Translations under genes and position numbers: made by a program
Shown: positions 1 to 8,170 of the stretch, one piece after another
How the letters are laid out: the number at the start of each line of letters is the position of its first letter
Position numbering within the stretch: position 1 is the first letter of the stretch
From: JAHFUA01 sp963808725
GTDB lineage: Bacteria; Acidobacteriota; Terriglobia; Terriglobales; Acidobacteriaceae
Direction of reading: 5' to 3'
Assembly (NCBI GenBank): GCA_963808725.1
Contig: CAWEGO010000003.1
Coordinates: forward strand, 310,001-374,000
DNA: 64,000 nucleotides
Notes under the pieces: generated by a model
Database searches by the model: none
What the model was told of the DNA's origin: nothing
What the model saw: only the letters and a program-made list of their open reading frames with translations

Positions 1-2
1 TC

Positions 3-656
3 GGCGAATGGGTGCTCAGGACTGCCTGCGCTCAAGCTCGGCAATGGCAAGACGAGGGCCTTCCCGCCCTACCGGTTGCGGTGAATGTGTCAGTGGTTCA
101 GTTCCGCCAGGACCGCTTCCTCCAGGTCATCACGAACGTGCTGGACGAAACCGGTCTCCCCCCGCAATACCTCGAACTGGAGCTTACGGAAGGCCTATTC
201 CTCTCCAACTCAGATGTAATGCTATCGATGCTGCAGGAGTTAAAAGAGAGGGGGGTGAGGCTGTCCATCGACGATTTCGGGACGGGATATTCCAGCCTCA
301 GCTATTTGCGGCACTTTCCAGTCTACAAATTGAAAATCGATCGTTCGTTTGTGCAATCCATGACGGCGAATCAGGATGACGCTGCCATCACCAGCACCAT
401 CATCAACATGGGCAGGAGCCTTAATCTCACGGTTATTGCTGAAGGCGTCGAAAATGAGGAACAAATGTCTTTCCTGCGCGCCCATGGTTGTGACGAAATT
501 CAAGGGTACTACTTCAGCCGGCCCTTGGCTGTGGCCGATTTTACCGACAAGGTGCGGAGCACGTTATTGGCGTTGGTCCCGCAAGACCTGGACCCATTCC
601 AGGAAGATTTCCCCGGGTTTGCGGCGGCGACGCCCAAGCCGCCAATGACGAAGTAG
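3..656 (+). CDS. EAL-domain c-di-GMP phosphodiesterase, C-terminal part
   Basis: The reading frame is open at the window edge, so only the C-terminal ~217 residues are seen; upstream domains (PAS, GAF or GGDEF would be usual) are unknown. EAL landmarks run in order: GEWVLR, a metal-site glutamate in ELTEG, the double aspartate in DDFGTGYSS, the lysine in LKIDRSF, the glutamate in VIAEGVE and the QGYYFSRPL loop. The EAL tripeptide itself lies before base 1. Every catalytic position visible is conserved, so hydrolysis of cyclic-di-GMP to pGpG is likely. A short Pro-rich tail follows the barrel. The family is firm; the sensor input cannot be known from this window. Confidence 0.93.
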   Translation, partial: GEWVLRTACAQARQWQDEGLPALPVAVNVSVVQFRQDRFLQVITNVLDETGLPPQYLELELTEGLFLSNSDVMLSMLQELKERGVRLSIDDFGTGYSSLSYLRHFPVYKLKIDRSFVQSMTANQDDAAITSTIINMGRSLNLTVIAEGVENEEQMSFLRAHGCDEIQGYYFSRPLAVADFTDKVRSTLLALVPQDLDPFQEDFPGFAAATPKPPMTK

Positions 657-781
657 AGGATGCCGAGAATCTTGACGTGCTGTTCCATGAGAAGCTGGCC
701 CGGTCGTGGGCGTTGTAGCGTGGGTTGCCTCTGCTACAATGCCGCCCGCTGTAATCATCCAACCTTAGAGAGAGATCAAAC

Positions 782-1129
782 ATGCCCAACTTCGAACGAA
801 TCCTCACGCACTTGCGGTCAGAAAGAGATCGGGTACAGCAGGAGTTGCAAAAGCTGGACGAGGCGATCCGTGCGATTGAAGCCGTCAACTCGACTGGTCG
901 CCGCAGAGTAGGTCGTCCGCCGAGAGCGTCGGCCATCCCCCGCAGGCGTGGCCGCATGAGCGCCGCCGCCCGGAGGAAGATGTCGCGGCTGATGAAGCAG
1001 CGCTGGGCGCAGGGCAAAATGAAGCCTGCCAAAGCGTCCAAGCCGGTGCGGAGAATGAGCCGAGCCGCACGGAAGAAGATCGCAGCGGCGCAGCGTGCCC
1101 GGTGGGCAAAGGTGAAAGCCCAGCGGTGA
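782..1129 (+). CDS. Small basic coiled-coil protein with AT-hook-like motif
   Basis: 115 residues, preceded by a purine-rich AGAGAGAGA stretch. Residues 1-36 form a heptad-rich helix (ILTHLRSERDRVQQEL...), then a basic GRRRVGRPPR segment resembles an AT-hook. After it come two related basic blocks (ARRKMSRLMKQRWAQGK and ARKKIAAAQRARWAKVK). The design suggests a dimeric DNA- or nucleic-acid-binding protein, perhaps a nucleoid or regulatory factor, but that is inferred from composition only. A deleted relative is found near 32.6 kb on the opposite strand, so the gene has been duplicated or was multicopy. No partner gene is obvious. Confidence 0.75.
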   Translation: MPNFERILTHLRSERDRVQQELQKLDEAIRAIEAVNSTGRRRVGRPPRASAIPRRRGRMSAAARRKMSRLMKQRWAQGKMKPAKASKPVRRMSRAARKKIAAAQRARWAKVKAQR

Positions 1130-1419
1130 GTTCGGCCTTTTGCCCTCATCATGACCACTCAACAACGCGACGACCAAGCACGAAACGTCTTGGTATATAC
1201 GATGATTCACTTTCGTAACCCAGAGCGTGTTTCTCCTTCGTATTCCCTCGCATAGAATCTCCGCGCACACACCATCTCTATGAGAAGCGCGGGGACGTGG
1301 AGAGCCACGCCGTTTGCCAACAGTTGCTCATCTTGATCCCTGCACTACAACTGATGTAGGGGACGCGCTAAAATCGGCGAATTCTCTTGCCGCCTTCGTC
1401 GCTCAAAAGGAGGTGTCGC

Positions 1420-1683
1420 ATGACTCCGGAAATGCAACAACCTGAATACCCATACTCTGTGAAGATCGAGACCCCGACGGGCCAGTCCGCCACTGTCCCC
1501 ATCGCTTTCTTGACGCCTAAACAAGTTGAAGACTTTCTTCAGTTTGAGTTCAAGCGGTTGGCGCAAGAAGCAGGCGTAAAGGGCGCTCGCATTCATGTGG
1601 AACGGGCCACGACCGCTGAGTACGAGAAGGTCATCAGCGAGGTCACGGCATGTCTGCGGACTGCCACGGCAAAGGCGGCATGA
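1420..1683 (+). CDS. Hypothetical protein, 87 aa
   Basis: Start chosen at 1420 rather than the upstream in-frame ATG at 1387 because a near-perfect Shine-Dalgarno AAAAGGAGGT (1405-1414) sits 5 bases before it. The product begins MTPEMQQPEYPYS and is a soluble mixed alpha/beta protein with no signal peptide. The middle has an IETPTGQSATVP strand pair, then an acidic/basic helix. No family recognised. The 290 bp before it hold no convincing gene. Confidence 0.7.
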   Translation: MTPEMQQPEYPYSVKIETPTGQSATVPIAFLTPKQVEDFLQFEFKRLAQEAGVKGARIHVERATTAEYEKVISEVTACLRTATAKAA

Positions 1684-1788
1684 CCTGAGCACGACCCTTC
1701 ATTCAGGGATCCAAATTCAAATGGCCGGAAAGCTGGTCTGTTTTTCACAAGAGTATAGATTTTCGCTGACCAGCCGAAGAGGTGTCCC

Positions 1789-2798
1789 GTGAAACTCTTT
1801 TTCGGTGGGGCTCTGCTCGCCTTTGTTGCTGTGTCCCTCGCTTCGCCGTCTCCCGAAGCACCCACTGGTTTTGATAACCAGACCAACGGAGTTGTGGATC
1901 AGACCACGCATGCTGCGGACCAGACCGCTTTTGAAGCAGTGCTGCAGATCGCCGAAGGCCTGGGGCCGCTCTATAACGCCCAATCGTGCCGGGAGTGCCA
2001 CCAAAATCCCACCTCCGGTGGATTGAGCCAAATCACCGAATTGCGTGTAGGCCATGACAGTCCGGACGGCCATTTCCAAAATCCAGAAATTCCCATCGCG
2101 CGTGGAACTGAGATCATCAAAGGCCGTTCTCTGGTCAACGACCGGGCCATCTGCCCCAACGGGGCTTTCCCGACTACGGAGATTCAGGAGCGTGTGCCCG
2201 AGTCGGAGACGGTTCGTACGTTACGCACCTCGCTCAATCTTCTTGGCGACGGTTTTGTGGAAGCCATAGCCGATCAGACTTGTTCGACCTTGCGCGGGAT
2301 CAATGCAAGAAAAGCAAAGGCAAAATCTGCGGTCAAGTGCTCCGCGTCCCCATCGTGGAAGCGACGGGCAAGACTGGCGTCGGGAAATTCGGCTGGAAAG
2401 ACCAGCACGCAAGCTTGCTCTCATTCGCGGGCGACGCCTATCTCAACGAGATGGGAATCACGAACAAGCTGTTTCCCACGGAGGTCACTTTACTCTGTAA
2501 CACTGTCCGCGAGCCAAACGATGTTCCCGGCGCAGACGGTCTCGAGCATATCGATCTGTTCGCGCGGTTCGTTCGCGCGACAGAGGCTCCCGCGCGTGAC
2601 GCCCAACGAGCCGGAATGCGCACCGCTCCCCTATGGGGCGTTCGCCTGCGCACGCGGTTGATGCACGACGGCACCTCTTTGACGTTTCCCGATGCCATTC
2701 TTCGGCATCGGGGAGAAGCGCTCCACGTGACGCAGAAGTTTGAGAAGCTAAAACCCAAAGACCAAGAAGCTCTTATTGATTTCCTGAAATCTCTCTGA
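1789..2798 (+). pseudogene. Di-heme oxidoreductase-like (DUF1111) cytochrome, frameshifted
   Basis: A signal peptide (MKLFFGGALLAFVAVSLA) is followed by a c-type heme motif CRECH near residue 66. The frame then breaks at about 2279: the first frame reads GDGFVEAIADQT, and the family sequence resumes as LFDLARDQC in the next frame, i.e. one base is missing. The C-terminal half has TAPLWGVRLRTRLMHDG and FPDAILRHRGEA, typical of DUF1111 thiol-oxidoreductase/di-heme proteins. The usual second CxxCH block just before the APLWG motif is absent, the sequence jumping from FARFVRATEAP almost directly to RTAPLWG. The total (~336 residues) is short for the family. The frameshift could be a sequencing indel; the missing heme segment could not. 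Confidence 0.8.
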
Positions 2799-2814
2799 AA
2801 AATCGGGTTGCCGC

Positions 2815-3006
2815 TCACAAGAACTGATCCGTCTCGAAGCCCCATGCTTGTAACAGAGACTCCGGGATGAATTTGGAGTTCCTGTTCCGCCGTGCCCACT
2901 CCTGAAGACGCGTGGAGTGCACGTACTGGTCGGGCTGGAGCTTGAGTTCCTTCACCGCCTCCTCAAACGAGGTTAGGCCATCTTCCGGTCGTTCTCGGTG
3001 CAGGGC
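2815..3006 (-). pseudogene. Start-less coding remnant, ~63 codons
   Basis: On the minus strand an open frame between two stops reads ERPEDGLTSFEEAVKELK, then YVHSTRLQEWARRNRN and KFIPESLLQAWGF, ending at a TGA. Composition and spacing look like real protein (amphipathic helices, no low complexity), but there is no ATG, GTG or TTG at its beginning: a stop lies directly upstream at 3007-3009. It is therefore best read as the 3' end of a gene whose start was lost. The family is unknown. Confidence 0.45.
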
Positions 3007-3016
3007 TCACCAATGA

Positions 3017-3319
3017 TTAGAATCGGTTGAGACGATGCTCTCGCTTCTGTAGATCACCGCCACGACTGCTGGCGGGCTTAGGTCGGGCCTCGTTAATGAT
3101 CAGCGTACGGCCTCCAAGAAGAGTTCCGTTCAGGGCCTGAATAGCCTTTTCGGCCTCGCTGTCATTCGTCATTTCCAGGAATGCGAAACCGCGGGGCTGG
3201 CCGGTATCGCGATTCCTCACAATGGTGACTGTCTCAACCGCACCGTGGGCCGCGAACAATGCCCGGAGTTGGTCCTCGGTGGTGCTGAAATCCAAGTCCC
3301 CGATGAATATGCTTTTCAT
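3017..3319 (-). CDS. RRM-domain RNA-binding protein
   Basis: A single RNA-recognition motif fills the protein: RNP2 is SIFIGDLDF at the N-terminus and RNP1 is RGFAFLEM near residue 45, followed by the beta4 segment GRTLIINEARP. A short basic tail follows. Start set at the ATG at 3319 with GGGAG about 8 bases upstream; a TTG five codons earlier is the alternative. Bacterial single-RRM proteins of this type (cyanobacterial Rbp-like) bind RNA and are often cold- or stress-linked; that role is inferred. A close paralogue lies at 6264-6518. Confidence 0.93.
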   Translation of the reverse strand: MKSIFIGDLDFSTTEDQLRALFAAHGAVETVTIVRNRDTGQPRGFAFLEMTNDSEAEKAIQALNGTLLGGRTLIINEARPKPASSRGGDLQKREHRLNRF

Positions 3320-3456
3320 CGCGATCTCCCGCAATCCTGTTACGAGCAGCCTTCCTGCATCCTCTTGCAGCTTCAGAGGCGGAGGCGGACTCGCGTAGGA
3401 TAAAGAGAGGGCGGACTCTGCCGCCCCCTCAGGGCCTAGTCTTGTTGGGCCCGTTC

Positions 3457-3777
3457 TCAGGCTGCTACGCGAGCGGCGATCTTGTGGAACGTCGAGTAGG
3501 CAACGTCATAGGTCTGGACCCTAGGAGTCGGCTCGACCAAGTTCGCCAGGGTCTTCAGCACTTCTGGGTAGGTTGCGCGGTTGTAAGTTTCCGCGTTCTC
3601 TTTTGAATCCCACAGGCTGATTGCGATCACTTCCGGTCCGCCCGGAACAACGAACAAGATCGCGTCCCGGAAACCCTGCTGCTTCTTAAGGGTTGGGATG
3701 ATCTCCTTCTCAAACTTGTCGGTAAATTCTCTGTGCCTGTTCGGCTTCAGTTGCATGGAAACCATGCGAGTAAACAT
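3457..3777 (-). CDS. ABM-domain (antibiotic biosynthesis monooxygenase-like) protein
   Basis: 106 residues, a single dimeric alpha/beta-barrel-type unit: MFTRMVSMQLKPNR (strand 1), FEKEIIPTLKKQQGFRDAIL (helix and strand) and EVIAISLWDSKENAETY (strand and helix). AGGAGG stands 5 bases before the ATG at 3777. ABM-fold proteins include heme-degrading and quinol monooxygenases, but many are of unknown substrate, and this one has no residue pattern that decides. It is monocistronic, with 137 bp to the RRM gene downstream. Confidence 0.85.
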   Translation of the reverse strand: MFTRMVSMQLKPNRHREFTDKFEKEIIPTLKKQQGFRDAILFVVPGGPEVIAISLWDSKENAETYNRATYPEVLKTLANLVEPTPRVQTYDVAYSTFHKIAARVAA

Positions 3778-4527
3778 GTCAACCTCCTGGGTTGCGTACG
3801 GTGGGCTAAGAGGGGGAACTTCAGATGGGCTGACTTAGTTCAGGAGATCTGAAAGAGTGAGAACAGGTGCTCGCCCGCAACGATGCTACGTGGATTTGCT
3901 TGCCTTGTCAAAGCGCCTGCCACGAAAGGGCGATTCTCGAGGCTTATGACCATGTCTGCGCCGGGATGCCGGAGGGCTAATCAGCGTGCCGTTCCTGATG
4001 CACGGGAGCCCGCCGGGATCCCCTTGACAGTCACGTACCCTAGGGAGCAGACTCCCCCAACTCCCCAAGACCGGTCCTTCCAGCCATGGACCAAGCGCAC
4101 CAAGAACGCTGCCACACTTGCCAACGCGTACCGCTCGTCCTGTTCCGGTACTCTCAAGGATTCCTGGTACGAGTTCGCGCTGGCTGTCTGTGCGGTAGCA
4201 AAATCTTTTATCCGAGGCCAGAGCAAGAATTGAGCCTGTTGCGTTCTGCCCCGCTGGCAAACCTCACAAGGACACGAGTCCTCTAGCTAGTGCCCCGCCC
4301 GAATGGCCTCTATTCCAAAAACTACCGAAGTCTTGGAAAAAGCAACACTGCACAATGTTTGTGGCATTGACTGGCCACTGCGCCCGGCGTAGCATTTTGG
4401 ACACCTCCGAAGCCTCCTCCCGATTTCCCCAGCTCGCGACCCAGATACCGCGGGAAGCGATCCTCGGGCAGGCACCGGCACCGGATGGTGCACATGTCGA
4501 ACCCGAGCGCCTCATTTCAACGCGCCT
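3778..4527. other. 750-bp gap without a supported gene
   Basis: Several overlapping open frames exist on both strands, but none has a ribosome-binding site together with a recognisable domain, and their compositions (Arg/Pro/Ser/Cys-rich) are those of GC-biased non-coding frames. No repeat, tRNA or clear terminator was found. It may hold decayed sequence. Confidence 0.5.
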
Positions 4528-4932
4528 CTATGCTGCTTTAGCCTTCTCTAGCAGGGATACCGCCTTGCCTACGTCAGTGACACCGAAGACCACCAGCGAC
4601 ATGTTTGATCCCGGCTCTGTTCCGCAATAGGCGTAGTTGATATTAATGCGAGCTTCGCCAAGGCGTGACGCTGCGCGGAATAGCTCACCCGAGCGATGGG
4701 GAAGCGCAACCTGGGCAACTTCGGTTTCGGTGTAGTAAATACGGTCGGCATCCAGCAGCTTCTTGGCAGTCGCGGGATCGTCTACGACCATGCGAATCAG
4801 GCTCTGTCCTTCCCGCTCGAACGCCTGAAAGGCGAGGATGTTCACGTCACGCTCAGCAAGCGGTCGGCAGCACTGCGCCAGTGTGCCGGGCTTATCTTCT
4901 ATTCTGATCGTAAGTTCTTTCGCTATCGGCAT
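4528..4932 (-). CDS. Tandem ACT-domain protein
   Basis: 134 residues made of two ACT modules. The first (about 5-70) has KELTIRIEDKPGTLAQCCRPL with the Gly-Thr-Leu turn typical of ligand-binding ACT domains; the second (about 72-132) starts AQVALPHRSGELFRAASRL and ends MSLVVFGVTDVGKAVSLL. Stand-alone double-ACT proteins are usually amino-acid sensors acting on another protein. No neighbouring biosynthetic gene identifies the ligand. A GAGGAG site precedes the ATG at 4932. Confidence 0.9.
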   Translation of the reverse strand: MPIAKELTIRIEDKPGTLAQCCRPLAERDVNILAFQAFEREGQSLIRMVVDDPATAKKLLDADRIYYTETEVAQVALPHRSGELFRAASRLGEARININYAYCGTEPGSNMSLVVFGVTDVGKAVSLLEKAKAA

Positions 4933-5009
4933 AATTCTTGCTCCTCTTCGCGGCGTGTAGCGGCCTGTGGAGGCCGGGTTTCACGCGGAATTGTAGTCTA
5001 CGTACTTGG

Positions 5010-5567
5010 CTACACTGTGACCGACGGCAGCTCATTGCAGAACCGGCGAATGGCCACCCGCTCTCCTTCATTGAGAGATGTAAACTCCAGACCATGCTGG
5101 AAGCCAACCTGGTAGCGCACCACAGCCTGGACACGCAGCTCGGTCGCGTGGGGCGGCACTACGAACTGCAGCGAGACCACGCTTCCCACCGGCACTTCTT
5201 CCGTAAGAGACACACCGAGCCCGCCTTCGGCGATCTGGTTGCAGTATGCTTCGAGGTCACGCCCGTGGAGAGTGACCGTGATCGGTAATCCCCAGGCTTC
5301 CGGTGAGGCCAGTGATCTGTATGTACGTGGATCAACCGGGCATCTCCGGAACCGGCGTCGCTCAGGCACCCACTTTTCGGGATGCTCCGACCCGTTGACT
5401 GGGATTGGCCGGACTCGCGGCCACAGGCCCTTCGACGCTATTGCACAGTAGGAACATAGGATCCCAGCATCCTCGGACGCAATCGCGTGTCGGACACAGA
5501 CCTTCCGCCGACAATTCGAGCACTGCAGTGTGGCAGGCCGGTCGCACATCAAAAGCTGGCAGACCAC
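5010..5567 (-). CDS. PilZ-domain protein with N-terminal zinc finger
   Basis: 185 residues. The N-terminus carries paired Cys/His ligands (CQLLMCDRPA, CSNCRRKVCVRHA, CSYC), a B-box/zinc-ribbon-like knuckle. After a linker containing RRRFRR comes a PilZ domain (about 85-182) with GGLGVSLTEEVPVG and GLEFTSLNEGERVAIRRF. PilZ domains bind cyclic-di-GMP through an RxxxR plus (D/N)xSxxG pattern; the second motif here is imperfect (NQIAEGGLG), so binding is uncertain. The start is a GTG at 5567, kept because the first zinc ligand is residue 3; no strong ribosome-binding site is seen. It pairs conceptually with the EAL protein at the window start. Confidence 0.85.
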   Translation of the reverse strand: MVCQLLMCDRPATLQCSNCRRKVCVRHAIASEDAGILCSYCAIASKGLWPRVRPIPVNGSEHPEKWVPERRRFRRCPVDPRTYRSLASPEAWGLPITVTLHGRDLEAYCNQIAEGGLGVSLTEEVPVGSVVSLQFVVPPHATELRVQAVVRYQVGFQHGLEFTSLNEGERVAIRRFCNELPSVTV

Positions 5568-5760
5568 GATATGAATTATAGAAAGGAATCCCGCAGGGTG
5601 CAGTGACCGTGCAAAGTGCAGTGACGGGCCTTACATCACTGCGTGCAGCGCAGTCTGCCCCGTTAGCGCCACCTTCCTGATGGTCAGTCACTCGAACTCC
5701 TGGTGTTGAAAAAATCAACAGTTCTAAGCGTATGATGATCCACACCTTGGGGGGGCGTGC

Positions 5761-6267
5761 ATGTCCTTTGATCCAAACAAGGCCGACATTCCCGGGGATG
5801 CTGCCCAGGCATTGACACAGGCTCTCGACAGTTTTGGGACAGGTCAAACGTGCAGCCCGGGCACGGTTCTGTTCCGGCAAGGGCACCCGGGACATGGTGT
5901 GCTGGTGCTGCGCCGTGGCAACGTCGAACTCTATGTCTCCACAGAGGATAGGCGTACGCGGCTGCCGTATCGCACCGTGGGGCCGGGGTCCGTACTTGGA
6001 CTACCAGCGCTGTTTTCCGGCGAGCCATTCAGCCTCACTGCCGAGGCCCTTGAGGAATGTGAGTTCAGCTTTGTGCAAAGGGAGACGGCGCTCCAACTGA
6101 TGCGCGACCGTCTGGATCTGTGCCTCCAAGCCGTGATCCAGATGGCCAGCGAGATCACGGCCTTAGGGCAATGGCGGGTGGCTACGATGTATCCGCACAG
6201 CCACCCTCCTAGGGCCTTCTGCGCGGAAGAGACTCCCCCTACCAGGAGTGGCGGTAAATCAGGATGA
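5761..6267 (+). CDS. Cyclic-nucleotide-binding domain protein without HTH
   Basis: 168 residues with one CNB (Crp/Fnr effector-type) domain at about 30-125: PGTVLFRQGHPGHGVLVLRR, then GPGSVLGLPALFSGEPFSLTAEA. The C-terminus (IQMASEITALGQWRVAT onward) lacks the helix-turn-helix expected of Crp/Fnr regulators and ends in a Pro/Ser-rich tail. The ATG follows a GGGGGG run. Its TGA overlaps the ATG of the RRM gene (ATGA at 6264-6267), so the two are translationally coupled. That suggests a small-molecule sensor controlling an RNA-binding partner; the functional link is inferred from the coupling. Confidence 0.88.
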   Translation: MSFDPNKADIPGDAAQALTQALDSFGTGQTCSPGTVLFRQGHPGHGVLVLRRGNVELYVSTEDRRTRLPYRTVGPGSVLGLPALFSGEPFSLTAEALEECEFSFVQRETALQLMRDRLDLCLQAVIQMASEITALGQWRVATMYPHSHPPRAFCAEETPPTRSGGKSG

Positions 6268-6518
6268 AAAGCATATACATCGGCAACCTGGATTGCAGCA
6301 CCATCGAGGACCAGCTCCGAGCGTTGTTTCTGGCTCACGGAGCGGTTGAGAGAGTCAAGATTGTGAGGGACCGCGACACCGGCCAGTCGTGTGGTTACGC
6401 ATTCCTCGATATGACGAACGACGGCGAGGCCGACAGAGCCGTTCAGGGTCTGGATGGAACGGTTCTTGGAGGCCGAACCCTGATCGTCGTCCATTCCAGC
6501 AATCCAAGCACGGCCTAG
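6264..6518 (+). CDS. RRM-domain RNA-binding protein (second copy)
   Basis: 84 residues, a bare RRM: RNP2 SIYIGNLDC and RNP1 CGYAFLDM. It is very similar to the protein at 3017-3319 (shared EDQLRALF, AHGAVE, RDTGQ, LGGRTLI) but has no basic tail. The start overlaps the stop of the CNB gene by four bases. The aromatic residues of RNP1/RNP2 that stack on RNA are partly kept (Y, F). Target RNAs are unknown. Confidence 0.93.
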   Translation: MKSIYIGNLDCSTIEDQLRALFLAHGAVERVKIVRDRDTGQSCGYAFLDMTNDGEADRAVQGLDGTVLGGRTLIVVHSSNPSTA

Positions 6519-6726
6519 GATATTTTCAAAGGGAGTCTTTTTAGACTCGCAACCCAAATGGAGGGATGGCCTTTGGACTCTTTCAATTGCGGTTTCAGCA
6601 GCCCGAACAAAAGGCAGGCGGCCCGCAGGAGCATACCATCAAACGACCCGCGATGCAGCGCGATTGGCATCGCGGCTGACGATTGGAGACTGCCGCTACA
6701 ACAGGTAGGCGCACGGAGGTTGAGTT

Positions 6727-6870
6727 ATGAGTCGAGTCATGAGAGGGAAAGTGAAATGGTTTGACGCAGGCAGAGGCTATGGCTTTATCACACGAGCCAA
6801 CGGCCCGGACGTTTTCGTCCATTACAGCGCCATTCAGAGAGGGTGTGACGAGCCTCGATGAATGGGTGGT
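6727..6870 (+). pseudogene. CspA-family cold-shock gene, frameshifted
   Basis: ATG at 6727 opens MSRVMRGKVKWFDAGRGYGF, then FVHYSAIQ, exactly the first half of a cold-shock domain with RNP1 (GRGYGFI) and RNP2 (VFVHY). The frame hits TGA at 6859-6861 after 44 residues. In the next frame the family sequence continues as REGVTSLDEW, so one indel near 6838-6842 splits the gene; after that the similarity fades (W where G is expected, no VEFEV strand). A 44-residue product could not form the full five-stranded barrel. Its position after an RRM gene suggests a former RNA-chaperone cluster. Confidence 0.85.
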
Positions 6871-6947
6871 CGCGAATGATGTGGGTGCCCACCTCCTCCC
6901 TTTGGTAATTGCATTGCTCTTACCGACGGCGGTCTATTGGAGGGATC

Positions 6948-7334
6948 ATGTCCAAGTATGAGGATGATGGTCTCGATTGCTGCCGTGGCATCGTGAATGC
7001 AATCCTGCTTTCTCTTTCTCTTTGGGCAGTTATCCTCGGAGTAAGCTATGGCGCGTGGAGGAGCTGGCACACTGGCAGGCTGGCGGACGCCACGGTCATC
7101 TTCGGATTCGTGGGCCTCATTTTGGTAGGCCTGAGCGCGTGGTTCCGCCACCAGCTTTCTGGAGCGCGGGAGGATGAACAAGGTCTTGCGGTGTGTGAAC
7201 CGCGCAACGCCTACGACGGGTCACGCCATGTCCCGAAAGGTCGGGGTAAAATCCGCAGCAGTGCCGCCATCATCTCAGCCCGCAGAGTCAGCGAAACAGT
7301 TCCTGATCTCGAAGGTGCTAAGACAGGCTGTTAG
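6948..7334 (+). CDS. Small membrane protein, two TM segments
   Basis: Start at ATG 6948 with GGAGGG about 3 bases before it. Residues 13-35 (IVNAILLSLSLWAVILGV) and 48-66 (ATVIFGFVGLILVGLSAW) are clear membrane helices; a Cys pair (DCC) precedes the first. The reading frame runs on in a polar, low-plausibility tail that overlaps the next gene by 161 bp, so the natural end may have been altered by an indel. No family recognised. Confidence 0.6.
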   Translation: MSKYEDDGLDCCRGIVNAILLSLSLWAVILGVSYGAWRSWHTGRLADATVIFGFVGLILVGLSAWFRHQLSGAREDEQGLAVCEPRNAYDGSRHVPKGRGKIRSSAAIISARRVSETVPDLEGAKTGC

Positions 7335-7788
7335 CGATAACGTCATGCTCTCCGATTTTGAGAAGCAAATGCTCGACTTTTCGGAGGGTGCGGCATCGGC
7401 GGCAGACACTGAGGCAGCGGCGAATTTCGACAGCGAGTACAACAGCGATGCGTATGAAGCCAAGATCGCCCGCTTGCTTCGCAGGGCGTACCAGCACGAC
7501 GCCAAGCTGGGACAGACGCATCAGTGGCAAGATGCTCTAAATGCGCTGCGAAGTGAGGACTGGTACATCCTCGTAATGCTTCAACAAGCAGGGATAAAGG
7601 AAGCCGTGGGCTGGGACATCACCGTACTCTGCATCTGCGCTGGGATTGAGACGTTCATAGGATTGTCTTATGCACGCGGGGCAATCGGCCTCAGGTGGGC
7701 GCTGATCGGGCTTGCCGTGTTCGGTTTTTGTATCGTGCGTCAAATCGTGATGATCAAGCGTCGCGACATTCGCGATGACCCAGATTGA
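7174..7788 (+). CDS. Hypothetical protein with C-terminal two-helix membrane anchor
   Basis: Residues about 35-130 form a helical soluble domain (FLISKVLRQAVSDNVMLSDFEKQML then EKIARLL-like helices); the C-terminus has two membrane helices (about 145-163 and 170-188) separated by RGAIGLR and ending in a basic tail. The overall plan, FLI.KV...L.D.EK.ML.FSE, resembles an uncharacterised family I recall from acidobacterial genomes, but no name can be given. Alternative start at 7228 (MSRKVG) removes most of the overlap with the upstream gene and is equally plausible; neither has an ideal ribosome-binding site. Confidence 0.7.
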   Translation: MNKVLRCVNRATPTTGHAMSRKVGVKSAAVPPSSQPAESAKQFLISKVLRQAVSDNVMLSDFEKQMLDFSEGAASAADTEAAANFDSEYNSDAYEAKIARLLRRAYQHDAKLGQTHQWQDALNALRSEDWYILVMLQQAGIKEAVGWDITVLCICAGIETFIGLSYARGAIGLRWALIGLAVFGFCIVRQIVMIKRRDIRDDPD

Positions 7789-7813
7789 GTTCTCTTCCGG
7801 GAGAGTAGGATTG

Positions 7814-8170
7814 TCATTTCTCTGACGCCCTGACCACATCTGCCTTCAAGGCCAAATTGCGCAGCCCCAGTTGCAGGACTGCAAGCCGCCCGGCGTAGTT
7901 CTCCGGCAAATCCGTGATGCCGCCTGAAAACTGCACGCGAACTCTGCGCTTGCGGGCAAGCTCGGAGTCCCGCCCAGCCAGGCGTTCCACTTCCCCAGAG
8001 GCGCTGGCGGGCACCGCCGCCACATAGTCCAGATCATCGGTAGGGCGGGGCGCACCGTAGGCAACGGTCAGGGCAAAGCCCCCCGAGCAGTGGAACTCCA
8101 CCGGCTTTGCGAGGCTATTGTCCAGATCGGACAAAAATGCGGGCCAAGGTAAAGGCAGGACGTTAGACAT
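7814..8170 (-). CDS. DUF6036-like nucleotidyltransferase, C-terminally short
   Basis: 118 residues. The nucleotidyltransferase signature is present: CSGGFALTVAYG (GG/S-type loop) and RPTDDLDYV with the D-x-D metal pair. Relatives normally continue through a second helix block with a (D/H)DLALxKLxRN-type motif; here the protein stops at VVRASEK, so about a third is missing. It follows the HTH gene with an 8-base overlap, the usual order for an HTH-antitoxin/NTase pair (AbiEii-type logic). Loss of the C-terminus may make the toxin-like half inactive. Confidence 0.75.
   Translation of the reverse strand: MSNVLPLPWPAFLSDLDNSLAKPVEFHCSGGFALTVAYGAPRPTDDLDYVAAVPASASGEVERLAGRDSELARKRRVRVQFSGGITDLPENYAGRLAVLQLGLRNLALKADVVRASEK

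Noticed and set aside
3883..4260. Overlapping ORFs of 116 and 124 codons on both strands
   Set aside because: No ribosome-binding site, no recognisable protein pattern, and each is the shadow of the other.
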